From assembly GCF_900101895.1 (NCBI RefSeq), contig NZ_FMVF01000003.1, positions 41,140 to 105,139 on the forward strand: a stretch of 64,000 bases of DNA. Reading direction: 5' to 3'. The stretch is from Flavobacterium caeni (GTDB lineage Bacteria; Bacteroidota; Bacteroidia; Flavobacteriales; Flavobacteriaceae). The stretch's first letter is position 1. The number at the start of each line of letters is the position of its first letter. This document shows, in pieces, positions 7,840 to 17,625 of the stretch. The position numbers and the translations under genes are program-made. Below the pieces are notes generated by a model. The model was given only the letters and a program-made list of their open reading frames with translations, was not told where the DNA came from and did not search any database.

Positions 7840-9618
7840 TTATGCGGTCTTGTAGATCTTGTCGTACAGCGCTCTGTATTTCTCGAGGATCTGTTTGCGT
7901 TTGAGTTTGAGCGTGGGTGTGAGTTCGCCGCCCGGGATCGACCATATTTCGGGGGTCAATTCGAATTTCTTGACCTTTTCCCAATTGCCGAATTTTTCGT
8001 TCATCTGGTCAATCTCCTGTTGGATGCGGTCGATGACTTGCGGGTTGCCCGCGATCGAATTGGGGTTGTCGCAACCGCCAACATCATGCAACCTGGCCCA
8101 TTCCTTGACGAATTCGAAGTTGGGCTGGATCAAGGCCGCCGGCATTTTTTCGCCTTCGCCCACCACCATGACCTGTTCGATGAACCGCGACTGTTTCATC
8201 GCATTCTCGAGCAACTGCGGCGCCACATATTTGCCGCCCGAAGTTTTGAAGATTTCCTTTTTGCGGTCGGTGATTTTGAGGAATCCCTCGGGGTCGATCT
8301 CGCCGATGTCGCCCGTATGGAAGTAGCCGTCTGTGATCACTTCGGCCGTTTTTTCGGGATCTTTGTAGTAGCCCATCATGATGTTCGGGCCTTTGGCAAG
8401 GATTTCGCCGTCCTGCGCGATCTTGACTTCGACGTTTTCGATCGGCTTGCCCACGGTACCTACCTTGAACATACGGTTGCGCATGTCGTTGACGGCAATC
8501 ACCGGCGAGGTTTCGGTAAGCCCGTAGCCCTCGACCACCGGCAAATCGGCGGCGGCAAACATGCGTGCGAGCCGCGGTTGCAGCGCCGCGCTGCCCGATA
8601 CCATCAGGTTCAAATTGCCGCCCAACGCTTCCTTCCATTTGCTGAAAATCAACTTGCGCGCGATGGACAACTGGAATTCGTACCACCAGCCGTTGGCGCC
8701 ATACGGTTCGAAGCGTTCGCCCAAATCGATGGCCCAAAAGAACAGTTTCTTTTTGATTCCCGTGAGTTCGGTGCCTTTGGCGTAGATTTTCTCGTATACT
8801 TTTTCGAGCAATCGCGGCACGACCGTCATCACATGCGGTTTGACTTCCTTGACATTTTCGCTGATCTTTTCGATCGATTCGGCAAAATAAATGCCCACAC
8901 CATAATACTGGTACAGGTAGGTGACCATGCGTTCATAGATGTGGCAGATCGGCAAAAAGCTCATGGCGCGCGATTTTCCCGCTTCGAACGGAATGCGTTT
9001 CTCGCTGCCGAGTACGTTGGCCACGATGTTTTCGTGCGACAGCATCACGCCTTTTGGTTTTCCGGTGGTGCCCGACGTGTAAATGATGGTTGCCAGATCT
9101 TTGGTCGTAATCGCTGCTTTTCGCGCGTCGACTTCGGGCTGGTTGCTGTTGTCCTGGCCCAATGCGAGCAGTTCTTTCCAGTTCTTGCATCCGTCGATTT
9201 CGTCGAACGAGTACACATCTTTCAATAGTGGTAATTGCGCGCGGATCGCCTTGACCTTGGCGAGCACCTCGACATCCGAAACAAAACAATACATGGCACC
9301 CGAATGGTCAAGGATGTATTGGTAATCTTCTTCAGAAATGGTCGGGTAAATCGGCACGTTCTGCGCGGCGGTTTGCAAAATGCCCACGTCCATGATGTGC
9401 CATTCGGTGCGGTTGCTCGACGAAATGACCGCAATCTTGTCGTCTTTTTGGATGCCCATTCGCAACAAGGCGCGCGAAATAGCGTTGGCCTTGGCGAGGT
9501 ATTCGTCGCTCGAAGTCTTGACCCATTGGCCGTTGTATTTGGTCACGAGCGCATCGGGAATGTTGTAGTATTTTTGCTGGTGATAGGGAAAATCAAACAG
9601 ACGTGTAATCTCTGGCAT
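7840..9618 (-). CDS. fadD: Long-chain acyl-CoA synthetase (AMP-forming)
   Basis: This enzyme activates fatty acids to acyl-CoA with ATP, feeding the adjacent beta-oxidation operon. I use ATG 9618 (MPEITRLFDF), giving 592 residues. The longer reading frame upstream runs through the promoter. Motifs in order are IIYTSGTTGKPKG at 178-190 (phosphate-binding loop), GYGLTETSPV around 370-380, the HTGDIGEIDPEGF hinge region, and ITDRKKEIFKTSGGKYVAP near the C-terminal domain. It has its own -7 element and terminator. Substrate chain length cannot be read from the sequence. Confidence 0.92.
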   Translation of the reverse strand: MPEITRLFDFPYHQQKYYNIPDALVTKYNGQWVKTSSDEYLAKANAISRALLRMGIQKDDKIAVISSSNRTEWHIMDVGILQTAAQNVPIYPTISEEDYQYILDHSGAMYCFVSDVEVLAKVKAIRAQLPLLKDVYSFDEIDGCKNWKELLALGQDNSNQPEVDARKAAITTKDLATIIYTSGTTGKPKGVMLSHENIVANVLGSEKRIPFEAGKSRAMSFLPICHIYERMVTYLYQYYGVGIYFAESIEKISENVKEVKPHVMTVVPRLLEKVYEKIYAKGTELTGIKKKLFFWAIDLGERFEPYGANGWWYEFQLSIARKLIFSKWKEALGGNLNLMVSGSAALQPRLARMFAAADLPVVEGYGLTETSPVIAVNDMRNRMFKVGTVGKPIENVEVKIAQDGEILAKGPNIMMGYYKDPEKTAEVITDGYFHTGDIGEIDPEGFLKITDRKKEIFKTSGGKYVAPQLLENAMKQSRFIEQVMVVGEGEKMPAALIQPNFEFVKEWARLHDVGGCDNPNSIAGNPQVIDRIQQEIDQMNEKFGNWEKVKKFELTPEIWSIPGGELTPTLKLKRKQILEKYRALYDKIYKTA

Positions 9619-9644
9619 AGCGGTTTTATTTGGATGCAAATTAG

Positions 9645-9652
9645 CAAAAATA
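9645..9652 (-). promoter_or_regulatory. -7 element of acyl-CoA synthetase gene
   Basis: TATTTTTG on the minus strand matches TAnnTTTG and lies 26 nt upstream of ATG 9618. This supports that start rather than the upstream in-frame one. No clear -33 element was found. Confidence 0.45.
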
Positions 9653-9742
9653 TCGTTATAGTTTTGTTTAATTGTCGATTCGGTCATTCTGTCGGTCATT
9701 TTGCAGATGACATACGTTTAGGGCGACGGTCGATCTTTTTGT

Positions 9743-9750
9743 TACATTTG
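9743..9750 (+). promoter_or_regulatory. -7 element of LTA-synthase-like gene
   Basis: TACATTTG matches TAnnTTTG and lies 28 nt before the ATG at 9779. With the divergent element at 9645-9652 it forms a back-to-back promoter region. Confidence 0.45.
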
Positions 9751-9778
9751 CGCAACCAAAAATTTACGTTCGCTTCAC

Positions 9779-11713
9779 ATGAAGAAAATCGATTTCCTCA
9801 AGCCATTGTTGCATTTTTTGCTGATTGGCCTTTGTATTACGACGGTTAGCCGATTGTTTTTGTTTTTCAATTTTAAGCAACGCGTCATGCAGGTCGATGA
9901 TTTCTGGCGTATTTTCACGATTGGTTTGCGGATGGATCTCATCATCCTTTGCTATCTTTCTTTTTTGCCCGCGCTTTTGATTTGCGTCTTACCCGATGCT
10001 TGGCTGCAAAGAATCCGAAAGTTTTTTACCGTTTACTTCATCACATTTTTGGGGTTGTTTTTGTTCATGGAGTTGGCCACGCGCGATTTCATCAACCAGT
10101 ACGACACGCGTCCGAACAAGTTGTTCCTCGACTATTTGATTTACCCCACCGAGGTTGCGGGAACACTCGTCAAAAGTTACCTCGGGTCGATCATCGCCAC
10201 GACGGTTTTGATGATCGCGGCCATTTTTTTGTTGGTCAGGTTTGCACCCAGGTTGTTCCATCCGAGACCTGCCGCGTATAAAGCCAGATTGCTGTTGTTT
10301 TTACCCGTGGCTTTTTTGTTGTTTTTTGGCGCGCGTTCGAGCCTGACTTCCAAACGCCCGATCAATGCGAGCAATGCCGTGTTTTCGACCGATCAGCTCA
10401 CCAATTCGCTTGGGCTGAATTCGTTGTATACGGTAGCTTTTGCGGCCTATTCGATCAAGAACGAAGACGATGCGGCCAAAATGTACGGCAAGATGGAAAT
10501 CCATGAAGCCCTTGCACGCGTCCGCAAATACATGCACGTGCCCGATGCCGAATTTACCGACGCCAATTTACCGCTGAACCACATCCAAAAAGCCGATACG
10601 CTGCGCAAAAAACCATACAACCTGGTGATTTTCCTGCAGGAAAGTCTGGGTGCCGAATATGTGGGCAGCCTCGGTGGAATGCCGCTTACGCCCCATTACG
10701 ACCGACTGACCCAAGAAGGTCTATCTTTTACGAATCTATACTGTACCGGAACGAGAAGCGTACGCGGCATCGAAGCGGTGGTTACCGGATTTTTGCCGTC
10801 GCCGTCGGAGAGCGTCGTCAAGCTCAGCAATTCGCAATCGGGGTTTTATACGCTGGCCGGCGCACTCGCACAAAAGGGCTACGACACCAGTTTTATCTAC
10901 GGCGGCATGGCCAATTTCGACAACATGGCCGGATTTTTTAACGGCAACGGATTCGCGAACATCATCGACGAGCCCGATTTCGACAAATCCAAGGCCGCGA
11001 TGCACGGCACCTGGGGTTATTCCGATGAAGATTTGGTGGTCAAGGCCAACGATTATTTTAAAAGCCAGGGCGACAAACCGTTCTTTTCGCTGATGTTTTC
11101 TACGTCGAACCACGAGCCGTTCGAATTCCCCGACGGACGCATCCAGTTGTACGAAAAACCGAAACAAACGGTTCACAACGCGATGAAATACGCCGATTTT
11201 GCGATCGGAAAATTCTTTGAATTGGCCAAAAAGGAAAAGTATTTCGAGAACACCATCTTCATCGTCATCGCCGACCACAACACGCGTACGTACGGCCAGC
11301 ACCTGGTGCCCATCAACAAATTTCACATTCCCGCGCTTATCATCGGGCCGGGTGTGGCCAAGGGAAAAACCTACGACAAGCTCGCCAGCCAGATCGACAT
11401 TCCGCCCACATTGCTCAACCTGATCGGATTGGACATCGCGTCGCCCATGCCGGGCCGTGACCTGTTCAAACTACCCGAAGAAACAAAAGGCCGCGCGATC
11501 ATGCAGTTTCACAACAACAACGCGTTTCGCGTAGGGAATCAGGTTGTCATTTTGCAACCCGACAAACAGCCGTTGCAATTCGAGCTCAAGACCGATACCG
11601 AACTCGTACCCACGCAACTCGATCCCGAACTCGCAAAGGATGCGTTGGCGCATGTGACCGTCGCATCGTATTTGTACAAAGAGCGCAAATACCGACTCAA
11701 GTCGCAGAAATAA
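9779..11713 (+). CDS. LTA synthase-family (sulfatase-fold) membrane protein
   Basis: The 644 residues comprise about five membrane segments within the first 190 residues, then a large extracytoplasmic alkaline-phosphatase/sulfatase domain. Visible features are a metal-binding Glu in VIFLQESLG (about 283-291), a Thr/Ser-containing nucleophile region CTGTRSVRG at 322-330, and FIVIADHNTR with Asp-His metal ligands. The family transfers phosphoglycerol or phosphoethanolamine from phospholipids to envelope polymers. Flavobacteria do not make classical lipoteichoic acid, so the acceptor here is unknown; a lipid or glycan decoration is likely. A strong terminator follows. Confidence 0.88.
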   Translation: MKKIDFLKPLLHFLLIGLCITTVSRLFLFFNFKQRVMQVDDFWRIFTIGLRMDLIILCYLSFLPALLICVLPDAWLQRIRKFFTVYFITFLGLFLFMELATRDFINQYDTRPNKLFLDYLIYPTEVAGTLVKSYLGSIIATTVLMIAAIFLLVRFAPRLFHPRPAAYKARLLLFLPVAFLLFFGARSSLTSKRPINASNAVFSTDQLTNSLGLNSLYTVAFAAYSIKNEDDAAKMYGKMEIHEALARVRKYMHVPDAEFTDANLPLNHIQKADTLRKKPYNLVIFLQESLGAEYVGSLGGMPLTPHYDRLTQEGLSFTNLYCTGTRSVRGIEAVVTGFLPSPSESVVKLSNSQSGFYTLAGALAQKGYDTSFIYGGMANFDNMAGFFNGNGFANIIDEPDFDKSKAAMHGTWGYSDEDLVVKANDYFKSQGDKPFFSLMFSTSNHEPFEFPDGRIQLYEKPKQTVHNAMKYADFAIGKFFELAKKEKYFENTIFIVIADHNTRTYGQHLVPINKFHIPALIIGPGVAKGKTYDKLASQIDIPPTLLNLIGLDIASPMPGRDLFKLPEETKGRAIMQFHNNNAFRVGNQVVILQPDKQPLQFELKTDTELVPTQLDPELAKDALAHVTVASYLYKERKYRLKSQK

Positions 11714-11716
11714 AAA

Positions 11717-11751
11717 GAAAACCTCCCGTTGAAAGGAGGTTTCTATTTTTT
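11717..11751. terminator. Bidirectional terminator
   Basis: The 9-bp stem GAAACCTCC (11717-11725) with GGAGGTTTC (11735-11743) is followed by TATTTTTTAA. It separates the LTA-synthase-like gene from convergent purL, whose stop codon lies at its right edge. Confidence 0.8.
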
Positions 11752-14700
11752 AAGATTGGCGTTCAATCCACTGGCGTGCATTGACAAAAGCTTCCAGCCA
11801 AGGCGTGACTTCGTCGTGTCGTCCGTTAGGATAATGCGCCCAGTTCCACTGGAACGTCGAACGTTCGATGTGCGGCATCGTCACCAAGTGGCGCCCGGTT
11901 TTGTCGCACAGCATCGCAATGTCAAAATGCGAGCCGTTCGGGTTGGCCGGATAGCCGTCATACGCATACTTTCCGACGATGTGGTAGCGGTCTTCGGCAT
12001 ACGGCAAATCGAAACGACCTTCTCCGTGCGAAATCCAAACCCCAAGTGTTGCACCCGCCAAAGTCGAGAGCATCACCGAGTTGTTTTCCTGTATCTTGAC
12101 CGACGTAAATCCGCTTTCGTGTTTGGCCGACTGGTTGTGTTTCATCTTGCCGTGGATGTCGTGCTCGGGGTTGATGACTTCGAGCTCCATGAACAACTGA
12201 CAGCCGTTGCAAATGCCCACCGACAACGTGTCTTCGCGCTTGAAGAAATTGTCGAGCGCCGTCTTGGCTTTGTCGTTGTACAAAAACGCGCCCGCCCAAC
12301 CTTTGGCCGAACCGAGTACGTCCGAATTCGAGAAACCGCCCACGGCACCGATGAATTGGATGTCTTCGAGCGTCTCGCGCCCCGAGATCAAATCGGTCAT
12401 GTGGACGTCCTTGACGTCAAAACCCGCGAGGTACATGGCGTTGGCCATTTCGCGTTCGGAATTCGAGCCTTTTTCGCGGATAATGGCGGCTTTCGGACGC
12501 GGTTTGGACGCGTCGATGGCTGGTTTTTTTCCGTCAAAATGACTCGGGAAAACATATTGCAGCGGTTGGTTCTTGTAATTGTCGAAACGCTCCTTGGCTT
12601 TTTGTTCGCCCGATTGTTTGCGGTCGAGCAGGTAAGAGGTTTTGAACCAAACGTCGCGCAGTTCGGCAACGTTCAATGTCAGATTCGTTTCGTTATTCTT
12701 GATCGTAACAGTATTGCTTTCGGTCGCTTTTCCGATGTTGAAAAACGCGATGTCATTTTGTTCGAACACGCTTTCGACCGATGCTTCGGCCTGGAACACG
12801 ATGCCGATGTTTTCCGAGAACAGCAACGCCGTAGAATCGCTTTCGCCGATGGCCGTCAAATCCAAATCGGCACCCAGATTCACGTCGGCAAAACACATTT
12901 CCAAAAGCGTGGTAATCAAACCGCCGCTGCCGATGTCGTGTCCGGCGTGGATTTTTCCGTCCAATATGAGTTGTTGGACGACGTTGAACGTCTTTTTGAA
13001 TTCGGCTGCATCGACAATCGTCGGCGCTTGCTCGCCAATTTTATTCAGGATTTGCGCAAACGACGAACCGCCCAATTGGTGCGCATCGCCCGACAAATTG
13101 ATGTAGTAAATGTTGCCGCCGTTTTTCTTCAAGACCGGTTCGGCGACTTTGCCGATGTCGGTGCAATTGCCCGCCGCCGAAATAATCACGGTTCCTGGCG
13201 CAATCACATCGCCATCGGGGTATTTTTGTTTCATCGACAACGAGTCCTTTCCCGTCGGGATGTTGATGCCGAGTTCGATCGCAAAATCGGAACAGCCTTG
13301 TACGGCTTCATACAGACGCGCGTCTTCGCCTTCGTTCTTGCACGGCCACATCCAGTTCGCCGAAAGCGAAACGCCTTTGAGACCGTCTTTGATGGGAGCC
13401 CAAATGAGGTTTGACAAACTTTCGCCCATCGCATTGCGGCTGCCCGCGACAGGGTCGATCAGCGCGGCAATCGGCGCATGACCGATGGACGTTGCGACGC
13501 CTTCCTTACCGAGGTAATCGAGCGCCATCACGCCAACATTGTTGAGCGGCAATTGCAACGGTCCGGCGCACTGTTGTTTGGCGACTTTCCCGCCTACGCA
13601 ACGGTCGACTTTGTTGGTCAGCCAGTCTTTGCAGGCGACGGCCTCAAGCTGCAAGACCTGTTCAAGATAGGTTGGTATATTGTTCTGTGTGTATTGTAAA
13701 TCCTGGTATTCACGGTCGATTGATTGGTCGTCCATGATGGTTTTGGGCGATGAACCGAACATATCTGCCAGTGCAAAATCCATCGGTTTCTGGCCATTGG
13801 TTTGCGATTCGAACGTAAAGCGATGGCTGCCGTTGACATCACCCACTTCGTACATGGGCGAACGTTCGCGCTCTGCGATTCGGTGTAAAGTGTCGATATC
13901 GTTTTGCCCAATCACCAAGCCCATGCGCTCCTGCGATTCGTTGCCGATGATTTCCTTGGCCGACAACGTAGGGTCGCCGACAGGCAATTTGTCAAGGTCG
14001 ATCAATCCGCCGGTTTCCTCGACGAGTTCAGACAAACAGTTCAAATGGCCACCTGCACCGTGATCGTGGATGGAAACAATGGGGTTGTGCGCGCTTTCGA
14101 CCAATCCACGGATGGCGTTGGCCGCGCGCTTTTGCATTTCGGGATTCGAGCGTTGTACCGCATTGAGTTCGATGCCCGAGCTGAACGCGCCCGTATCGGC
14201 CGACGAAACTGCCGCACCGCCCATGCCGATTCTATAATTTTCACCGCCAAGGATGACGATTTTGTCGCCCGCTGCCGGTTTCTTTTTGATCGATTGGTCC
14301 AGTTTTCCGTAACCGATGCCGCCCGCCTGCATAATGACTTTGTCGTAGCCGAGCTTGCGTCCGTCTTCTTGATGTTCAAAAGTAAGCACCGAACCCGTGA
14401 TGAGCGGTTGGCCGAATTTATTGCCAAAATCCGACGCCCCGTTCGAGGCCTTGATCAAAATATCGATCGGGGTCTGGTAGAGCCATTTGCGCTCGGGCAT
14501 GGCTTTTTCCCACGGGCGTTCTTGTGCCAGACGCGAATAGGCCGTCATGTACACTGCGGTTCCGGCGAGTGGGAGCGAGCCCTGTCCGCCCGCCAATCGG
14601 TCGCGGATTTCACCGCCAGAGCCTGTGGCCGCGCCGTTGAAAGGTTCTACAGTGGTCGGAAAGTTATGCGTTTCGGCTTTAAGTGAAATCACCGATTCGA

Positions 14701-15409
14701 AGTCCGAAGTTTGGTAAAAATCGGGTTTGTCGGCAGACTTTGGTGCGAACTGTTGCACGCGCGGGCCTTTGATGAACGCAACGTTGTCTTTGTAGGCCGA
14801 TACGATTTCGTTCGGGTTTTCGGCCGACGTTTTTTTGATGAGCTTGAACAGCGACGTTGGCATTTCCTCGCCATCGATGACGAACGTACCGTTAAAGATC
14901 TTGTGTCGGCAGTGCTCAGAGTTGACTTGCGAGAAGCCAAAAACTTCCGAATCGGTTAATTTGCGTCCGAGTTTGGTCGAAAGATTATTCAGATAATCGA
15001 CTTCTTCGTCGCTGAGCGAAAGCCCTTCCTGTTGGTTGTAGGCCGCGATGTCTTCGATTTCGAGAATCGGTTCAGGCTTTATGTTGATGGTATAAATGTC
15101 TTGGTCCAGTTCGGCGTATTTCTGCGACAGCATCGGATCGAAATCTTTGAAATCAGCCGCGACTTTGTGGAATTCCTCGATGCGGATGATGCCGTTTATG
15201 CCCATGTTTTGCGTGATCTCGACCGCGTTGGTGCTCCACGGCGTGATCATGGCGGCGCGTGGGCCAACAAAAAAATCCGTCAGTACGGATTTCTCTATTT
15301 TATCGGTGTCGCCAAAAAGCCAGTTGAGTTTAGAAATGTTTTCGCCCGAAAGCGCGTCTTGCGTCTGTACGGCAAAAACGGTGCTTTCCTTTCCGAAGAA
15401 ATGAATCAT
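11750..15409 (-). CDS. purL: Phosphoribosylformylglycinamidine synthase
   Basis: Large-type PurL (FGAM synthase) carries out the fourth step of purine synthesis, converting FGAR, glutamine and ATP to FGAM. I use ATG 15409 (MIHFFGKESTVFA), giving 1219 residues. A longer frame adds 16 residues, including six threonines from a CA-type repeat, and is unlikely. The N-terminal and two AIRS-like synthase domains are followed by a C-terminal glutamine amidotransferase with the nucleophile Cys in SVGICNGCQLF and SHGEGRF further on. Length is slightly below the usual 1290 of proteobacterial PurL. It stands alone as a single transcription unit. Confidence 0.96.
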   Translation of the reverse strand: MIHFFGKESTVFAVQTQDALSGENISKLNWLFGDTDKIEKSVLTDFFVGPRAAMITPWSTNAVEITQNMGINGIIRIEEFHKVAADFKDFDPMLSQKYAELDQDIYTINIKPEPILEIEDIAAYNQQEGLSLSDEEVDYLNNLSTKLGRKLTDSEVFGFSQVNSEHCRHKIFNGTFVIDGEEMPTSLFKLIKKTSAENPNEIVSAYKDNVAFIKGPRVQQFAPKSADKPDFYQTSDFESVISLKAETHNFPTTVEPFNGAATGSGGEIRDRLAGGQGSLPLAGTAVYMTAYSRLAQERPWEKAMPERKWLYQTPIDILIKASNGASDFGNKFGQPLITGSVLTFEHQEDGRKLGYDKVIMQAGGIGYGKLDQSIKKKPAAGDKIVILGGENYRIGMGGAAVSSADTGAFSSGIELNAVQRSNPEMQKRAANAIRGLVESAHNPIVSIHDHGAGGHLNCLSELVEETGGLIDLDKLPVGDPTLSAKEIIGNESQERMGLVIGQNDIDTLHRIAERERSPMYEVGDVNGSHRFTFESQTNGQKPMDFALADMFGSSPKTIMDDQSIDREYQDLQYTQNNIPTYLEQVLQLEAVACKDWLTNKVDRCVGGKVAKQQCAGPLQLPLNNVGVMALDYLGKEGVATSIGHAPIAALIDPVAGSRNAMGESLSNLIWAPIKDGLKGVSLSANWMWPCKNEGEDARLYEAVQGCSDFAIELGINIPTGKDSLSMKQKYPDGDVIAPGTVIISAAGNCTDIGKVAEPVLKKNGGNIYYINLSGDAHQLGGSSFAQILNKIGEQAPTIVDAAEFKKTFNVVQQLILDGKIHAGHDIGSGGLITTLLEMCFADVNLGADLDLTAIGESDSTALLFSENIGIVFQAEASVESVFEQNDIAFFNIGKATESNTVTIKNNETNLTLNVAELRDVWFKTSYLLDRKQSGEQKAKERFDNYKNQPLQYVFPSHFDGKKPAIDASKPRPKAAIIREKGSNSEREMANAMYLAGFDVKDVHMTDLISGRETLEDIQFIGAVGGFSNSDVLGSAKGWAGAFLYNDKAKTALDNFFKREDTLSVGICNGCQLFMELEVINPEHDIHGKMKHNQSAKHESGFTSVKIQENNSVMLSTLAGATLGVWISHGEGRFDLPYAEDRYHIVGKYAYDGYPANPNGSHFDIAMLCDKTGRHLVTMPHIERSTFQWNWAHYPNGRHDEVTPWLEAFVNARQWIERQS

Positions 15410-15494
15410 GGTGGTAGTTGTTGTTGTGAGCCGCAAATTTAGTTCAAAAAAGGGCAAACTGCAAGCGGTTTTTTCAACAAATCGATGTCAAGAA

Positions 15495-17054
15495 TTAAGG
15501 CTCGAATGCGTTGAATGCACCCAGCGCCAACCCCGGAATCGTCGCACGCGGGGTGCCGAAATAGTCGGTCGAGCCCGACGTGATAAAATCGGTGTTGCCC
15601 GCCGTGGCCGCCGCCGATGTCGTAAAGATGTACAACTGGTTGCGGTTCGGGTTGTTGAATTCCGGATCTATGTTCTTGCGGTTGCCGTTCTGCTCGTCGC
15701 GGATGAACGCGTATTGCGGATCGTTTTCGATGCCCGTGCCCGAGTCGTTGAACTTGATGAAATTGTAGGCGATGTCGTTGGTATTCACGGTCGTACCGTC
15801 TTTCAAATTGAGTACAAATCCCACGCGGTTGCTGTTGTAAATGATCGAATTCTTGACCGAAAGCGTCAGCGGATAATCGGTTTGCACCTGCGTATTAGGG
15901 TCTTCGTAATAGTTGTCGAACAAAACGGTCAGTTGCGAGGTGCTCGGCCAGTTGTTGTTGAGCGAGCAATGCAACAAATTGTAATCGCCGCCCTCGATAC
16001 CCGCAAAACCGGCCTGTCCGATGTTGCTCGCCAGTAGGTTTTCGGCCGAAATGTTCGCATGAACGCCCAGGATCCCAAAATTCACCATGTTGACCACCTG
16101 CGAATTGGTGATCGATACTTGCGGTTTGTAGTTCTGCGCGCCATCGCCCGGCAGCTGGATGCCATAAAAGCCGTTTTTGAGGATCAAATGGTCAATGGAA
16201 TTGCCCGATGTCGAAAGGATGATGACCCCGCGCCATTGTCCCGGCGTACCGGCAAAAGCTGGTTCGAGCCTGTCGCCTTCGAACGTGACTTCGTTGTCAT
16301 CCACCAGATTGCCTTCGCTGTCGTAAACCGATGGATTGCCGTCGATGACGATGTGCGCATTTTGGTCTACGATGATGCCCGCGCCGTCGTGAAAATGCAC
16401 TTTCGTGCCTTCCTGTATGGTGAGTGTCTGGCCCGCAGGAACGTGTGCAAAACCATAAACCACCCAGGGTTTGTCATTGGTCCAGGTAAGTTCCTCGGGC
16501 GTCGTGAGCGTATGGCCTTCGATGTCGCTGGCTTGCGTTTGGCCCGCCAATGTAATCACTTCCTTGACGCCATTGAGGTCGCGGTTCGGGAAAATGAAAT
16601 GCGCATCCTGGATCAGCGTGACCAGGTTGACGGCCTGTTCGGTCGTACCCGCGCCAAATAAAATGCGGTCGTTGTAGGTGAAGTCGGCTTCAGTTTCGGT
16701 AATGTCGACGGTAGTTTCTATAAAGATAAACAAACTGTCCTTGGCCAAGATCTCTACATTGGGGAAATATTTGCCGTTGCCATCAAGGCCCGTCATGCCG
16801 TCGACCATGAGGCGGTACTTGGAGGCATCGCCTTTTTCGAGTCGGATGGCCGGGATCGAAATGTCGTCGTTGCTGGTATTGTACACCTTGAGCATGTAGG
16901 TGCTCGAGCTGATGCCAGTAAAAATCGTATCGAGATACACGGTTTGCTTTGAAAAAGCCAGCCCGCCGTTGCTCGGGACGGTGTCGAAATCTTTGCGGCA
17001 AGAAGAAAGTAACGCGGTGGTACCGATGATCAACAGAAGGACGATTTTACGCAT
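15495..17054 (-). CDS. Beta-helix lipoprotein of unknown function
   Basis: This gene encodes 519 residues from ATG 17054. The signal peptide ends in lipobox LSSC with Cys19 lipidated, so the protein is membrane anchored. The middle (about 250-480) is rich in short strands with right-handed parallel beta-helix character, for example GAGIIVDQNAHIVIDGNP and NSIIYNSNRVGFVL. Such folds often bind or cleave polysaccharides, but no catalytic residues stand out. The C-terminus ends in a glycine/alanine-rich strand. It is probably a surface lipoprotein in Flavobacteriaceae, and I do not recognise a specific function. Confidence 0.8.
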   Translation of the reverse strand: MRKIVLLLIIGTTALLSSCRKDFDTVPSNGGLAFSKQTVYLDTIFTGISSSTYMLKVYNTSNDDISIPAIRLEKGDASKYRLMVDGMTGLDGNGKYFPNVEILAKDSLFIFIETTVDITETEADFTYNDRILFGAGTTEQAVNLVTLIQDAHFIFPNRDLNGVKEVITLAGQTQASDIEGHTLTTPEELTWTNDKPWVVYGFAHVPAGQTLTIQEGTKVHFHDGAGIIVDQNAHIVIDGNPSVYDSEGNLVDDNEVTFEGDRLEPAFAGTPGQWRGVIILSTSGNSIDHLILKNGFYGIQLPGDGAQNYKPQVSITNSQVVNMVNFGILGVHANISAENLLASNIGQAGFAGIEGGDYNLLHCSLNNNWPSTSQLTVLFDNYYEDPNTQVQTDYPLTLSVKNSIIYNSNRVGFVLNLKDGTTVNTNDIAYNFIKFNDSGTGIENDPQYAFIRDEQNGNRKNIDPEFNNPNRNQLYIFTTSAAATAGNTDFITSGSTDYFGTPRATIPGLALGAFNAFEP

Positions 17055-17196
17055 TGGTTTTTGAATTTGGGTAAAAGTAGCTATTAATTTGGAAATTTGG
17101 AAATGTATGCTTGTCCAGATAACGTTTGCACGCGACATTTATTCTTTGGCTTTTTGTTTTGTGCAATAAGACGTACTTTTACTGAAAATTCAAACC

Positions 17197-17625
17197 ATGA
17201 CTTTCGACAAGGAAAAAGTGCTTGCCCTATGCAACGCCTTCTCAAAAAATACCCTCATGCAAACGCTCGACATCGTCTTTACGGATGCGGGCCCCGACCA
17301 TTTGGTTGCGCAGATGCCCGTCAATTCGCGAATCCACCAACCCATGGGGCTGCTGCACGGCGGCGCGTCGGTGGCTTTGGCCGAAAGCGTGGGCAGCGCG
17401 GCTTCGATGTTGTATGTAGACGGTGCAACGCATGAAGTGCGCGGCATCGAAATCGCGGCGAATCATTTGCGCGCCAAACGCGAAGGGATGGTCACGGGCA
17501 CGGCGCGTATCGTGCACAAGGGAAAAACGATCCATTTGTGGGAAATCAAGATCACCGACGAGGCCGGACAACTTGTGTGTTTGTGTAAGCTCACCAACAT
17601 CGTCCTGCCCAAAAGCCAACCGTGA
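17197..17625 (+). CDS. menI: Hotdog-fold thioesterase (DHNA-CoA thioesterase type)
   Basis: This gene encodes 142 residues of the PaaI/YdiI-type hotdog family. The active-site helix HGGASVALAES carries the catalytic Glu, in the same context as E. coli MenI (HGGASVVLAES). MenI releases 1,4-dihydroxy-2-naphthoate from its CoA thioester in menaquinone synthesis. The stop codon shares one base with the ATG of the isochorismate synthase gene, which strongly supports a menaquinone role over a generic acyl-CoA thioesterase. Confidence 0.88.
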   Translation: MTFDKEKVLALCNAFSKNTLMQTLDIVFTDAGPDHLVAQMPVNSRIHQPMGLLHGGASVALAESVGSAASMLYVDGATHEVRGIEIAANHLRAKREGMVTGTARIVHKGKTIHLWEIKITDEAGQLVCLCKLTNIVLPKSQP